From: Vishniacozyma victoriae
Lineage: Eukaryota > Basidiomycota > Tremellomycetes > Tremellales > Bulleribasidiaceae
Reading direction: 5' to 3'
Assembly: GCA_017654735.1 (NCBI GenBank)
Contig: JADPYG010000092.1
Span: 124,001-188,000 of the forward strand
DNA: 64,000 nt
The stretch's first letter is position 1, and every line of letters begins with the position of its first letter. The notes under the pieces are model-generated. The model was not told the DNA's origin and searched no databases. It saw only the letters and a list, made by a program, of their open reading frames with translations. This document shows, one piece after another, positions 14,786-25,689 of this stretch. Position numbers and translations under genes: made by a program.

Positions 14786-14911
14786 GCTGGCAAAGACGGC
14801 AATAGCAGTCGTCCTGCCATTCTTGATTAGACCGGCTGCGCCGGGCTTGGCGGCTAGACCAGCGCGGCGATGTTGGATGTCGGTGTCGACAGCTGCACTC
14901 TTGGTCTACAT

Positions 14912-15751
14912 GTTGTCGGTCTATGTTGATCAACAAGGAGTATGCCCACTTGGTCGTGGGGACGGGCTACTTATATCATGAGGGACCCCATGACGAGGTC
15001 CTGGCGCCGCGGAGGGGTAGAAACGCCAACGGAGGATGCTCGGGACATTGTTGTACGTTTTGTTCCATTGGGCAACGTGGACCGCCGTCCGGGCACCCAC
15101 TCAGCGACGTTGTCATCCTGACGAAGCAGGCGCACAGCCCGTAAGGAAAGATGATGATGTAATGATTACGCCGAGTGACGTGTACCTCCACTTGCCAAGA
15201 ACTACTTCAAGCTCTTTCGCGAACGCTTACCGGGTTATTGTGGTGGAGGATTTGTGCCGAGACCCTTGGCGATGGGCAACATCGGAGAAGTCCGGCTGCC
15301 TTTCACGAGCTCACTGTTCGGTGTGTCCTGGGCTCCGGCTCTCCCATGGAATTTGTCGCTTCTTTCTGCCCCGTCTACCTTCCGCTTGACCATATATAGA
15401 CATCGAGCCAGAGTCCCCGTTGCTGTACGGCGGGAAGCCGACTTTGTTGCTCTCTTCCCTATTTTGAGACCATGATAGTATCGTAGACGGCGCCCATCGG
15501 CTCGTTTCCGCCTGATAGGCTAGATGGCATTGGAGTTCAGGATGAAGCTCAGTCTCGTCTGATGTTTCCCAGAATGCGTCCACTGCCCACACTCTAGGTC
15601 TTTCTGTCACCTTACGAGTGCTGAGTCACTTTACACGATTAGAATCTTTCAGCTGGATCTCACGTGCGATAAATCTGTTTACATCATTTCTCGACTGTCT
15701 CTCGGTGAGGTCATTGGATTTTGCTGTTAACCCTTGACTTGATTCTACTAC
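14912..15751. promoter_or_regulatory. Divergent region between sugar transporter and FAD monooxygenase
   Basis: An 840-base region. On the minus strand a TATAAG-like box lies at about 14970, and a TATATA element sits at about 15390. A missing first exon of the sugar transporter may also lie here: a minus-strand ORF from 15191 and an ATG at about 15050 are candidates, but neither has a canonical donor. Confidence 0.3.
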
Positions 15752-16947
15752 ATGCCTAAGCCAATCCTCATCAGTGGAGCTGGTCTCTCTGGTCTACTAC
15801 TAGCACGCTCTCTGCTTTCACGAAACATCCCTTTCGAGCTATATGAACGAGATTCAGCTGGATCATCACGATCTCAGGGTTACCGGATACGGCTATCGTC
15901 ACAAGGCCTCAACGCACTCGAAGCTGTTCTTTCGCCCGACGCATATGCGGACTTTAAAGCTGGATGCAGTGATAATGGATCGGGTCAGATATTGGGATAT
16001 GATGCTATAACGATGGAGGAGAAGCACTTCGGGGGAGGTGGTCCACCCAAGGGAGGTGGGCAGGTTTTAGGGGTCGATCGAGCTTTTCTAAGAAACCAAC
16101 TCTTGAGGGATATAGAGGAGGTCACGCATTTCAATGAAGCCTGTACTGGATATGAAGTCTCTGCCAAAGGAGTTACTGCCAAGTTTGCAGATGGGACTTT
16201 TAGCCCCGAAGGATCGATGCTAGTTGGTGCCGATGGGGTATATTCGAAAATTACCAAACAACTCACCGACTCGAAACTCAAGGTCTTCGATACAGGTGCT
16301 CGAATGATACACGGCTCTTCTCCTCGCTCAGTGTACGCACCACTGGCAAAAGGACGGTTCGCAGCATTCTCAATTACCGACAATTCGAACGAGAATCGGA
16401 AGATAGCAATGATCACCAATGTCCGCGACGAGCCAGACTCGACACATTTCGGATTCGTATTGGTCGGAGGTCCAGGAACGTTCTCCGCGCCTAATGATGA
16501 TTTCTCAGTGACTGGTCAGGCGGCTGTCGACATAGCTGTGGATGTAACGAGAAATTGGGCGGAGGGAGTGAGACCGATTTTGAGGGAGCAAAAAGTGGAA
16601 GACGCGGCTTTCTTGAAGATGTCAACTTCTAGTCCCGAAGGTGTACCCGAGTGGAACAACGAGTCGAGAGTGACGATCATGGGGGACGCCGTGCATGCCA
16701 TGACTCCAGGTATGTCCTCGAGAAAAGCTGTCACTGACTTTTAGCTGGCGGGGTTGGAGCTAATACCGCTTTACGTGATGCTGAGCTACTCGGCCGACTG
16801 ATTGGGGAGAGGGCTGGCTGGAAAGAGGATATTACTGGAGAGTATGAGAAGGAGATGAGGGTGTATGCTTCGCAAAATGTTAAGGATAGCTTTGGCTTTG
16901 CGTCGAAGCAGTTTGGCATTGGGGAGTTGTCTGTTGTCATCAATTGA
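15752..16947 (+). CDS. FAD-dependent monooxygenase (aromatic hydroxylase/UbiH-like fold)
   Basis: Two exons, 15752-16709 and 16745-16947, give 386 residues. The N-terminal ILISGAGLSGLLLARSL is the GxGxxG FAD-binding fold, followed by the glutamate of the second strand (FELYERD). LVGADGVYSK is the DG motif, and GDAVHAMTP|AGGVGANTALRDAELLGRL is the GD motif, split by the intron. Such enzymes hydroxylate aromatic or other small molecules using NAD(P)H and O2. The substrate is unknown. There is no membrane anchor. It is divergent from a quinate/hexose-type transporter, which suggests, but does not prove, uptake and oxidation of the same compound. Confidence 0.9.
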
Positions 16948-17437
16948 TTGACACGTAGTATACGAGATGAATACATGACACGCATGACATACACCATGCA
17001 CCATGTAGGGACCAGATGCTCTAGTTACAAAAATCACAACTCGGCGACTTGACGAGACCAAAGAGAACCTCCCCTCCATATCTCCGCCTGCGGGCGAGTG
17101 TGGCGCCTGCTACGCCATAATCTTTGAAATGGTGTTTTGACGACCACAGTCCAATAGACACACTCTTGCGCCCCGTAAGCCATCTCCCTTTTGTAGAGGC
17201 CGAGCAGCGGTTCGTTTTCAGGTCCAGACTCCCACTTACCAGACCGCCGGACCAAGATCAGTTTGTCACTCAGGCACCCGTCGGTTTCCGGGAATTTTCT
17301 CTACTGATCTGAAATTCGGTTAAGTCCAACATATTTTCACATTGGGGACTGTTGCCCCGCCTTTCCCTCTACGTATCCCTTAAGCGCGTCTTTTCAGTCA
17401 TGGAATCGTAATCATCTTGCGTTTGTCATACTCGATC
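16948..17437. other. Intergenic region upstream of the maltose-type transporter
   Basis: This 490-base gap holds the FAD-monooxygenase 3' flank and the transporter promoter. GC-rich CCGCCTGCGGGCG (about 17087) and CCGCCGG (about 17245) could be Zn2Cys6-type sites. Nothing else is seen. Confidence 0.3.
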
Positions 17438-19534
17438 ATGTCTAGCTCATTACCGGAGCAGGTTCAGCCTCTCGCTCACGATCGCTCAGCTCACGAGGAT
17501 CAAGACGACAACAATGGATCGAGAACGCCTGCTTTGAGCGAGAATGAGAAAGCGACCAATGAGATGTTTGCAAACGCCGCGTTGGCTACCGACAAGGAAC
17601 ATAATATGACCTTGAAGCAGGGGTTGAAACTTTATCCCAAAGCTATCGCATGGTCGGCTTTGATATCGACACTGTGCGCCATGGAGGGGTATGATATTTC
17701 GCTCATCGGGAATTTTTGTAAGTCACGTGCTACCCAAATATATGATGGGGCTAATGAAAAGACGCGTTCGAGCCATTCAATCGAAAGTATGGAGAGTTGA
17801 CGGCGGCCGGGACTTACGAAATTCCAGCACGTTGGCAAGCTGGTCTATCGAATGGCGCTCAGGTTGGACAGATCTTTGGTCTGATTGGTGAGTGCACCTG
17901 AGAGTCTGCGGTGCTGATGATCAGTCAACGGATACGCAACCGAACGATATGGCTACCGAAAGGTCTGCTTGGCTTCCCTAGTCTGGCTAGCGGCAGTCAC
18001 GACAATCTTTTTCACTGCGCCAAACGTCGAAGCTCTTCTCGCTGCCGAGATCCTAGCTGGTGTTCCTTGGGGAGTGTTTCAAGCTAGTACGTCACCCAAC
18101 TCACACGAACGATATGCACTAACGACTAGTCGCGATCTCGTACGCTGCCGAAGTTTGCCCAATCGCTTTGAGAGGCTATGTCACGACCTACCTTAACTTT
18201 TGCTGGGGATGGGGTCAATTACTCGGAGTCGGAGTCATCAAGAGCATGTTTGGAAGGACGGATCAGTGGGCCTACAGGATCCCTTACGGGCTAATGGTAT
18301 GTCCCTCTCGGACAAAGATTTGCTTGCTGATATATTTTAGTGGATGTGGTACCCTCCTCTTCTCATCGGGATCTTCTTCGCTCCAGAATCCCCTTGGTGG
18401 TTGATAAGAAAAGGAAAGATCGCCGAAGCCAAGAAATCGTTATTAAGGCTCACTTCGAGGAAGGGCAATCCGGATTACAACCCGGATGAGACTATTGACA
18501 TGATCAGACATACGACTGAATTGGAGCAGGATATCACTGCTGGAGCTTCTTACCTTGATTGTTTCCGAGGTGAGCCCATCGTTGGACCTGGAATCGAGCT
18601 GATCATCTAGGATCCAACCTGCGAAGAACCGAGATCGTTTGCGCCATCTGGGCCACCCAGAACTTGAGTGGTGAGTAAACTCTGCTTTTCCGCGAGAGAC
18701 GATTTGACAATCAGGAAACACCTTCTCCAACTACTCCACATACTTCTTCAAGCAAGCCGGTCTAGGCGGATCAATCCCCTACGATTTCGCAATGGGTCAA
18801 TACGGAATCAACATGGTTGGCACGATCGGCGCATGGGGACTCATGTCACTCGGCATCGGACGTAGAAAGCTCTTCTTGATTGGTTTGTCCGCTTTGACTG
18901 TCAGTCTGATGATCATGGGCTTCTTGGGATTGGCAAAGAACAAGAATGAGAATGCTAGTTCTTTGGCTACGGGATCTATGATGTTGGTCTGGGCTACCTG
19001 CTATCAGCTCTCCGTTGGGTACGTTATCGATATCATAAGTCATCACACGTCGCTGATCCTCAGTACTATTGCCTTCTCGCTCGTCGCCGAAATGTCAACC
19101 CGACGACTCCAGATCAAGACGGTGGCAATGGGTCGAGCGGCTTATAACGTCGCTGCCATCATCGTCAATGTCCTCACACCTTACATGCTCAACCCTACAG
19201 CATGGAATTGGGGTAACTACGCTGGGTTCTTCTGGGCTGGAACGTAAGTCACTCCTCTTGCTTTGAAAACACTCCCACTGACGGGAAGATGCTTCTTGTG
19301 TCTGATATATCACTATTTCCGACTTCCCGAGCCAGCTGGTCGGACCTTCGCAGAGGTGAGCATTTCCGTCATCCGCATTTTGTGGGCTAGCTGATGAAAT
19401 AGCTTGATATCTTGTTTGAGCGAAGGATCCCCGCTCGACAGTTCAAGCATACCGAAGTTAACGCTTTCGATGTATCTTTGCAGCACAAGATCCATAACGA
19501 CAGCGAGGATGTCCTCGAGGCGTCTCGAGCGTAG
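17438..19534 (+). CDS. MFS alpha-glucoside/maltose-type sugar:H+ symporter
   Basis: A hydrophilic N-terminus of about 75 residues leads into MEGYDISLIGNF (TM1 of the maltose permease group). Then come ARWQAGLSNGAQVGQIFGL, NGYATERYGYRKV (motif A), AAEILAGVPWGVFQ, AAEVCPIALRGYVTTYLNFCWGWGQLLG, FAPESPWWLIRKG, NTFSNYSTYFFKQAG and FSLVAEMSTRRLQIKT. The C-terminus is LPEPAGRTFAELDILFERRI. About nine introns interrupt it. It should import di- or oligosaccharides across the plasma membrane with protons. The ATG at 17438 is used because earlier in-frame codons include no ATG. With the GH127 enzyme at 4-7 kb it may belong to plant-sugar use, although the genes are 10 kb apart. Confidence 0.9.
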
Positions 19535-19686
19535 ATATACCTAGACTTGGTTAATTTTCTTGTAGGACGTGGTCAATACGTGGTGAGTAATGCATGCTAT
19601 AATAATGACTGCTACAATATGCATGCTTCAATGGTGCCAAGGCGGGAATCGGCCTTTCGGCATTCTCGGCCAAGTCCGAGGGTGAC

Positions 19687-21615
19687 ATGCTGTGTTCCAC
19701 TCCACCACTATTCTCCATCGTCAATACACCTACAGACATGCGATACAGTCTAGTAGGAGCTCTTGTAGCGCTGGTCACATCCAGCTTGGGTGTTGCCCAA
19801 GTGGCAGAAACCCTTGGGGTGGATGACCCGTTCAAGTCAAAGGCGAACCCGTATTCTACCTTTATTGATCATTGTACGTCCCTGAATACCGCTTCACTCG
19901 CTAATACCTAGTCTCACCGGACACTTCAAACTCGGAGGTCTACTTTCAATCAGAGATGAAGAATCTCTTTCCCAACTCGAGCATCACCGTGACTTCCGAC
20001 TTCCGGTTCCAGCCTCTCGCCTACGCTGCTCAGCAAGACGATCCTATTCTCATCCAAGAGATGGAGATGGAGGGTTTGAAGAAGCTTCATTACTATCCTC
20101 CCCTTAGTAGGAGATATGGTAAAGGTGTGGTCGCTAGCGAGGTCTCGCTCGGTGGGTGGACTATCGGATGGAGGGATGTAGAATTCAAGGTCATCTTTAC
20201 TTCCGTGAGTGTCAAATAAATCCTGAAGAGCTTGCTGACGGTGCAGTGGTCAGAGGGGTTCTCTCGGACTTCCATCTGGTACTTGATTTCGGACGATAAA
20301 GTCAAGGCTCAAGAATTCTTTGAAGCCGTCACCTCGCATCTATCCCAAACAAGGGATGCCATCCTAGTATTCGACCAAGGATATTGGCAGCCGGACCATG
20401 GATTGTGGGAGTCTGTCCAAGGAGTGAGCCTTCTATTCTTCATTCATTGTCAGCTAACCCTCTAGGCGGAGTGGAAGGATGTCATCTTGGACGAGGAATT
20501 CAAGGAGCGACTTCAGCGGGATTATCGATCTTTCTACAAGTCTGAAAAGATTTACAAAGACCTTCAAGTTCCCTGGAAACGTGGATTGATCTTCCTAGGT
20601 GTATGTCATCTCTCCCTTCATATGCTCAAGAGCTGATGGAGTAGCCACCCGGAAACGGAAAGACCATCAGCCTAAAGGCAATCATGCACGAGTCAAAGGT
20701 CCCTGTACTTTACGTCAAGTCTTTCCACAGTACGTCTCCTTTTCCTTCTAAACGTAGACTGATAATTCAGATTGGGCTGGCGATGAAGCCGGTATCAAGG
20801 CGATCTTCGAACGAGCAAGGGCAGAAGCTCCATGTCTTTTGGTTTTGGAGGACTTGGACTCTTTGATAACCGATATGAACCGGTCTTTCTTCTTGAACGA
20901 GGTGGATGGTATTGACGGGAATGATGGGCTCCTCTTGGTAAGTTCTCCCGATCATTCCCGGTATCTGGGCTGATGCTAGATCGGTACCACCAACCACTTT
21001 GACCGTCTCGACCCGGCTTTGTCAAGTCGTCCATCCCGATTTGATAGGAAATAGTGAGTATTTCAAGAATGCTCAACTTGCTTGGCTGAGATCTCAGCAT
21101 GTTTGCAAACCCCGCCAAGGGCGAAAGGAGGCAGTATGCAGTCTACTGGCAGAAGAAGCTCAAGTCCAACGAGGATATAGAGTTCCCGGATGAGCTTCTC
21201 GATCAATTCGCGGAAAAGACCGACAAGTTCTCGTTCGCGTACATGAAGGAGGTCTTGTGAGTTTAGTGTCCATATCCACAATGTAGAGAGCTGATGTCGT
21301 AGCATCTCCTCCTTGCTCACTCTCGCTGGGCTCGAGGATCCTTCCAAGGCACCTAGCTTCCAGTCTGTTGTTCTCGACCAGATCAAGCATCTTCGAAAGC
21401 AGCTCGACGAAGACGAGCAGGCAGCCTTGATGGCTCAGGGCCGATGGTCAGAAAGTGACAAGGGCGACATGTACGGAGACCAGGGGATGGATGAAGAGGA
21501 TCAGCAGGGCAGAAGTATGCGGTATCTAAGTCAGGTAGTCGGGAATGACGGACTGCGGCAGATGGTCATGCTAGGAGACAGGAAGGAGCCATCTCCGCTG
21601 ACCGTCAAGGTGTAG
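19687..21615 (+). CDS. BCS1-like AAA ATPase of unknown role
   Basis: The N-terminal half (ending about 20520) is poorly conserved and includes GKGVVASEVSLGGW. It is followed by WKDVILDEEFKERLQRDYRSFYKSEKIYKDLQVPWKRGLIFLG and then, after an intron, Walker A GPPGNGKT (about 20645), Walker B CLLVLEDLDSL, the sensor LIGTTNHFDRLDPALSSRPSRFDRKY, and an AAA lid region. The order resembles fungal BCS1-type AAA proteins. An acidic/Gln-rich tail ends PLTVKV. In-frame ATGs at 19687 and 19738 are both possible. The second would place a hydrophobic stretch (SLVGALVALVTSSLGVA) at the very N-terminus. No cellular role can be assigned from the sequence. Confidence 0.85.
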
Positions 21616-22280
21616 GAATCACAGGGATGAGCAAAATGACGGCTGTGACAAGAATGCAATGCTTTTCTCGTATCTGAGCGCGTCCAAAGGGCGGCGTCAG
21701 GCTCCTAAGCTCGTAAAGCGGAGTCATATCTCCAGTCCGTTCATGCTCTCTGTGTGCCTAAGGCGAGATGAGCTTCTCAAGCTACAGTACAGTGCCGGCA
21801 TCAGCCACTACGTCCTCGCGCTACCCGGCAAGTAATGTACCGGCACTGAAACGCTGGTACAAGTAGCGGATCTAGGGAAATATCAATCGATTGTCAAGGG
21901 CGTTTTTAGTGAATCCGGTTATTCAAGTCACCGCTCCATTCTGTTTGCGACTCCTATTCTTCTTGGGCGTGTCGATGACTTCGACTTCAGGCCGCTGGAC
22001 TGCTGAGATAGCAGTCGTGCTTTGATCAGCCGAGAGTCTCAGTGTTGCGGTGAATATCTAGCGTAATGGAGACTTTTACTTGAGTGTCTTGTATCAAGGG
22101 CCGCATGTGAGACGCCGTAAGATTACACTCTCCTCGGGCCCAAAAGCTTAATTTAGCTAATTGTTGGAATGATCGACCGGACCCATAAATGCTACTCGAA
22201 GCCGGCTAGGATGAAGGCGGTCTGCTTTCTTAAGTGACTAGCCATCGCCATCGCCTCTCCATCGTTCTACAACATTCGAT
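21616..22280. other. Intergenic region upstream of the lipase
   Basis: A 665-base gap. It contains AGTGCCGG...AAGTAATGTACCGGCACT near 21790-21847, an inverted repeat of the 8-base arm AGTGCCGG/CCGGCACT, which could form a cruciform or be a dimeric factor site. No coding sequence is supported. Confidence 0.35.
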
Positions 22281-23648
22281 ATGCGTTCCGCTTTGATCAT
22301 CGCTTCCATCCTGGCCACTATTACCTCGACTGCCGTCGCTAGAGTGAGTTCCGAGCACCAGCCATTCTGTCAAGCTGACTCGATAGCCAGCCGCCGAAAA
22401 GAGGGTTCCAGGGATAAGTCTCTCCCTGGGCGTCTCTGGATCTGTCTCGGCAGGTACGAAATCGAGTATCGCTCCGTCTGCCTCCAAGGTTACTTCCACA
22501 TCGTCTTCGTCTTCACCTAAAGCTTCCGGGTGTAGCAGTACCTCTGGCGATGCCCCTTACTCCCTTTCCTGCAGCGAACTCGAGAGCGTCGTCACTTTCC
22601 CCAACGGTTTCCAAAACAGGCCTGGAGGGATCGTCTTTCTGGTTCATGGAACCGGCAGTACCGCAGACGAATCTTGGGGTGCAGGACCATACAATACTAT
22701 CCTGCCCAACAAAGGGTAAGTCACTCGGCGAGGTACATATAGTGATTTTCCGCTAACAGGTAGACCTGGTTACGATATTGCGTGGATCACAATTCCAAAC
22801 CGGAGTCTTACAGACTCGCAGGTGACCTCCGAGTATGTCGCCTACAATATCCAAAGGCTCGCCGCTATGTCGGCTACCAAGAAGATTTTTGTCATCGGTC
22901 ACAGTCAAGGGAATATCAACATTCAATGGGCGCTTGCATTCTGGCCGAGCGTACGACAATATGTCACTGGCTTTATCTCTTTAGCGGGAGACTTTCACGG
23001 GACTGCCGAAGGACCTCTACTCTGCACGACCCAGAATATCCTACAAGGAGGATGTTCGCCAAGTGTATTCCAGCAAAGCGTCGGCTCCCACTATTTGGCT
23101 GCTCAAAACGCTATCGGCGGCTCTGCTCTGGTGCCAACAACAAGTATCTATACCATATTCGACGATGTCATCCAGCCAGAAATCATCAACCCAACAAGCG
23201 AACTACCGGGTGCCGTCAATCTTCGGATTCAAGGTCCGTCATTTCTGGACTTGCATCGCATCGATGGAAGTCGGCAGCATACTGATGTCTAGATCTGGAT
23301 CTCTGCGGAACTGGATATGTCATCGATCACTTTACAATGCTCGTCGCAGCTGGACCCTTCTATCTCACTCTCAGTGCCCTGGAGAACAAGGGTGTAGCCA
23401 AAAGATCGGCATTCAGCTTGAACCAGTGTGCCTACCTTACCGCCGACTCAACGTGAAATATTCCATGCAACAGATCATATGCAGACGCTGACATCGACAG
23501 TGTACCCAATCCCTTCGTGACCGTCGCGGGCACCGCCGGCGGAATCGCCTCGGACGTGATCGCCATCTCATTGAACAAGTACAAAGTTCCCGTTGAGCCG
23601 CGACTTATGCCTTATGTTTGTGAAAAGGGGTTGAGCTCGTACTGTTAA
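22281..23648 (+). CDS. Secreted lipase of the CALB type (alpha/beta hydrolase)
   Basis: The protein starts with a clear signal peptide (MRSALIIASILATITSTAVA) followed after the first intron by AAEKR, a Kex2-type Lys-Arg site, so a short propeptide is likely. A Ser-rich stretch precedes the hydrolase. Signatures shared with the Candida antarctica lipase B group are IVFLVHGTGSTADESWG (oxyanion Thr), FVIGHSQGNINIQW (nucleophile Ser at about 22902), SIYTIFDDVIQPE (catalytic Asp) and YVIDHFTM (catalytic His). The end is EPRLMPYVCEKGLSSYC. The family enzyme has TWSQG where this has GHSQG. Four or five introns are present. Secretion and triacylglycerol or ester hydrolysis are inferred from the family. 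Confidence 0.93.
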
Positions 23649-23697
23649 GTGTTGTAGAAAGAAATCGGTAACTGTTAAGTGTAGAAAGAAATTGGTA
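23641..23697. repeat. Imperfect tandem duplication across the lipase stop codon
   Basis: Two adjacent units, 23641-23670 and 23671-23697, both begin ACTGTTAAGTG and end TAGAAAGAAAT[C/T]GGTA. The second lacks three bases. Each includes the TGT TAA that ends the lipase, so the stop codon and the first part of the 3' UTR have been copied. Confidence 0.8.
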
Positions 23698-24133
23698 AAA
23701 GAAGAGCATGGTTCCGTAAGCATGCCGTGTATAGGACAAGTAAGCTTATGTATCGTGAAAGTATTTGATGACTGGAGGATTTCAAACAAATCTCGACACT
23801 CTCCCTCGACAAGATGTCAATCAGGTACTAGGATTTGTCGCGTCAGATCTAATCTCACCCCATGTGCAAGATCTTGTTAACATTGATTTTTAAGTTAACT
23901 TCACCTTACCCGTACCCATGTCCCAAACTTGTTATGATGTTCTCACACTCCCGCATCAGATCCGGATCCAAGATGCAAACGACTCGAGTCGAGAAATACA
24001 AGTACCTGCATCCTATCGATCATCCTCCTTTTCATTCCACATCATTCTCACTATCTGCGTATAACGATCCCCGTATCTTACGCGTTTCTACATCTAGCTA
24101 GTATCACTATCACCTCAATCGATCCCAATCAAT
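23649..24133. other. Intergenic region between lipase and orphan gene
   Basis: This holds the second unit of the tandem duplication and then the presumed promoter of the next gene. No other feature is seen. Confidence 0.35.
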
Positions 24134-25354
24134 ATGACTATATCCGAATGCATAGCCATCGTTCGTGAAGAGATGCTGGAAGCTTGTCTAGATGAAAGGC
24201 TTCCCAAGCTATACGAATTCATAGCCAACGAGTCCAACGGCACACTTCCTCTCCACACGTCCGACCTTTCATCTTTGTCGACTTCCTCCTCTTGGTCTTC
24301 GTTTCTCTCACGATCTACTTCAAGCGACTGGCTAAACGAGATCCTGCCCGAGCTCGACCTACAACGAGAAGATACCGCCGAGACCGCGCCATCCAACGGT
24401 AGTCCCAAAGTCGCGTCCTCCGAAGATGATGATCTCGTTATGGTAGGGCCTCCAAAAGGTCCAAGGTGCAACTTTGCTAAAGGATACGAGAGATATCACC
24501 CGGAACGATATCGTTGCACCGGGTACGAGGCCAAGGGCTACAATTGGTTAGACGGTGATGTCGAGGCAGAGGATCAGCGATTCGTGATTGACCTCAAAAA
24601 CGGAAGCATGGATAGGCAGGCCTTTATCTCCGACTTGTTTGCTAGCACTGACCTCATAGGCTGCCGGATGTCCGACCTTTCCTTTATTACGTCGGCTACA
24701 TCGCAGGTGACAGGTCTCGTCTCCCCAGGAACCCAAGTCGTCACCTCTCACCAGTCATCGAAGACCTCTTTGTTGCCGCAGGACGGGAACATCTATTGGC
24801 CGAATGGACCAAAGGATCTGGGTAAGTCCTTGTGGGATAACACGAGACCTCTACTGATAGCAGACACTTCCTAATGGATCGAGACTGGCTTAGACTGAAC
24901 AAATGGGATTACATCACCATGCCATACGGCCCTTGCTGTGAGGCTTTCGTTAAGCCTTTGGAAGGCGACGTCGGTCTCAAGAGGACAACGGTCAAGCTGG
25001 CTGCAGCAAGTAAGGTATTCGACTTTGTGGAAGATGTGCTTATAGTACGCCGGGCTTCCCATACCTGTATGATTGTGAGCTGACTGCTCTTCACAGACCA
25101 ACGCCCGAGTACCCCTACCATCCAAGACGATCACAAAGGTATTTCCAGGTCATGGGGACTGGGACGAGTTTATTCGGCACCTCTACGGAACAAATCACCC
25201 CATCAGGCTCTTGGTGCTACATTACTCGGTCAAATCCGTAAATCATGCTCGAGTTAGAGGCGATTTGTCCTTCATGAGACGGGAAGCCATCAAATTCTAC
25301 CCTCCTGATCCGAAATGTAAAGTAGAAAAGGCGATCTCTTGCGCTTGCCAATAA
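24134..25354 (+). CDS. Uncharacterised protein; possible relative of the gene at 63408; frame uncertain at first intron
   Basis: I do not recognise a named family. Exon 1 (24134 to about 24821) is open and codes a hydrophilic protein with a Ser-rich stretch (about residues 45-65) and GPRCNFAKGYERYHPERYRCTGYEAKGYNWLDG. The next exon carries WDYITMPYGPCCEAFVKPLEG. The last begins TNARVPLPSK and ends KVEKAISCACQ. The final intron (from about 25018, phase 0) is convincing. At the first intron, the natural GTAAGT donor (24822) and CAG acceptor put exon 2 into a frame that stops at once (TAA at 24872-24874). A 32-base intron starting 24831 would fix the frame but is unusually short. So this is either an odd intron or a frameshifted gene. 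TN-R-PLP and the W-(D)-x-FI pattern recur at 63.8 kb. Confidence 0.5.
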
Positions 25355-25689
25355 TTCTTCTTCTGGCTTCTCTTCCATTTTGCCCGTGTTTAGAGTCTAC
25401 ATATGACGAAGATCACTTTCAAGTAGAACATTAATGCATTATCGCCGTCCTTTGTACTCTACATCAAAAGTTGATTCTCTGGAAAGCCCCCACTTCCGTT
25501 CGGCGAAATTTACCCGAGTCGGCCCTTTTGTCCCGAGGAAAATTAAGTATCCTCCATGGATCGCGGTAGCGCCATCGCGGCTGATGACCAGCGCTGACTG
25601 ATGAGGAATGCATCGTGCTCACTCCACCATATATTCATATTCTTATCATTGCGATCAGGCTGGAACGACACATCGGTCCAAGAATTGCG
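25355..25689. other. Intergenic region upstream of MFS transporter
   Basis: A 335-base gap. CCATGGATCGCGGTAGCGCCATCGCGGC (about 25555) has CGCGG twice. Nothing else is seen. Confidence 0.3.
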
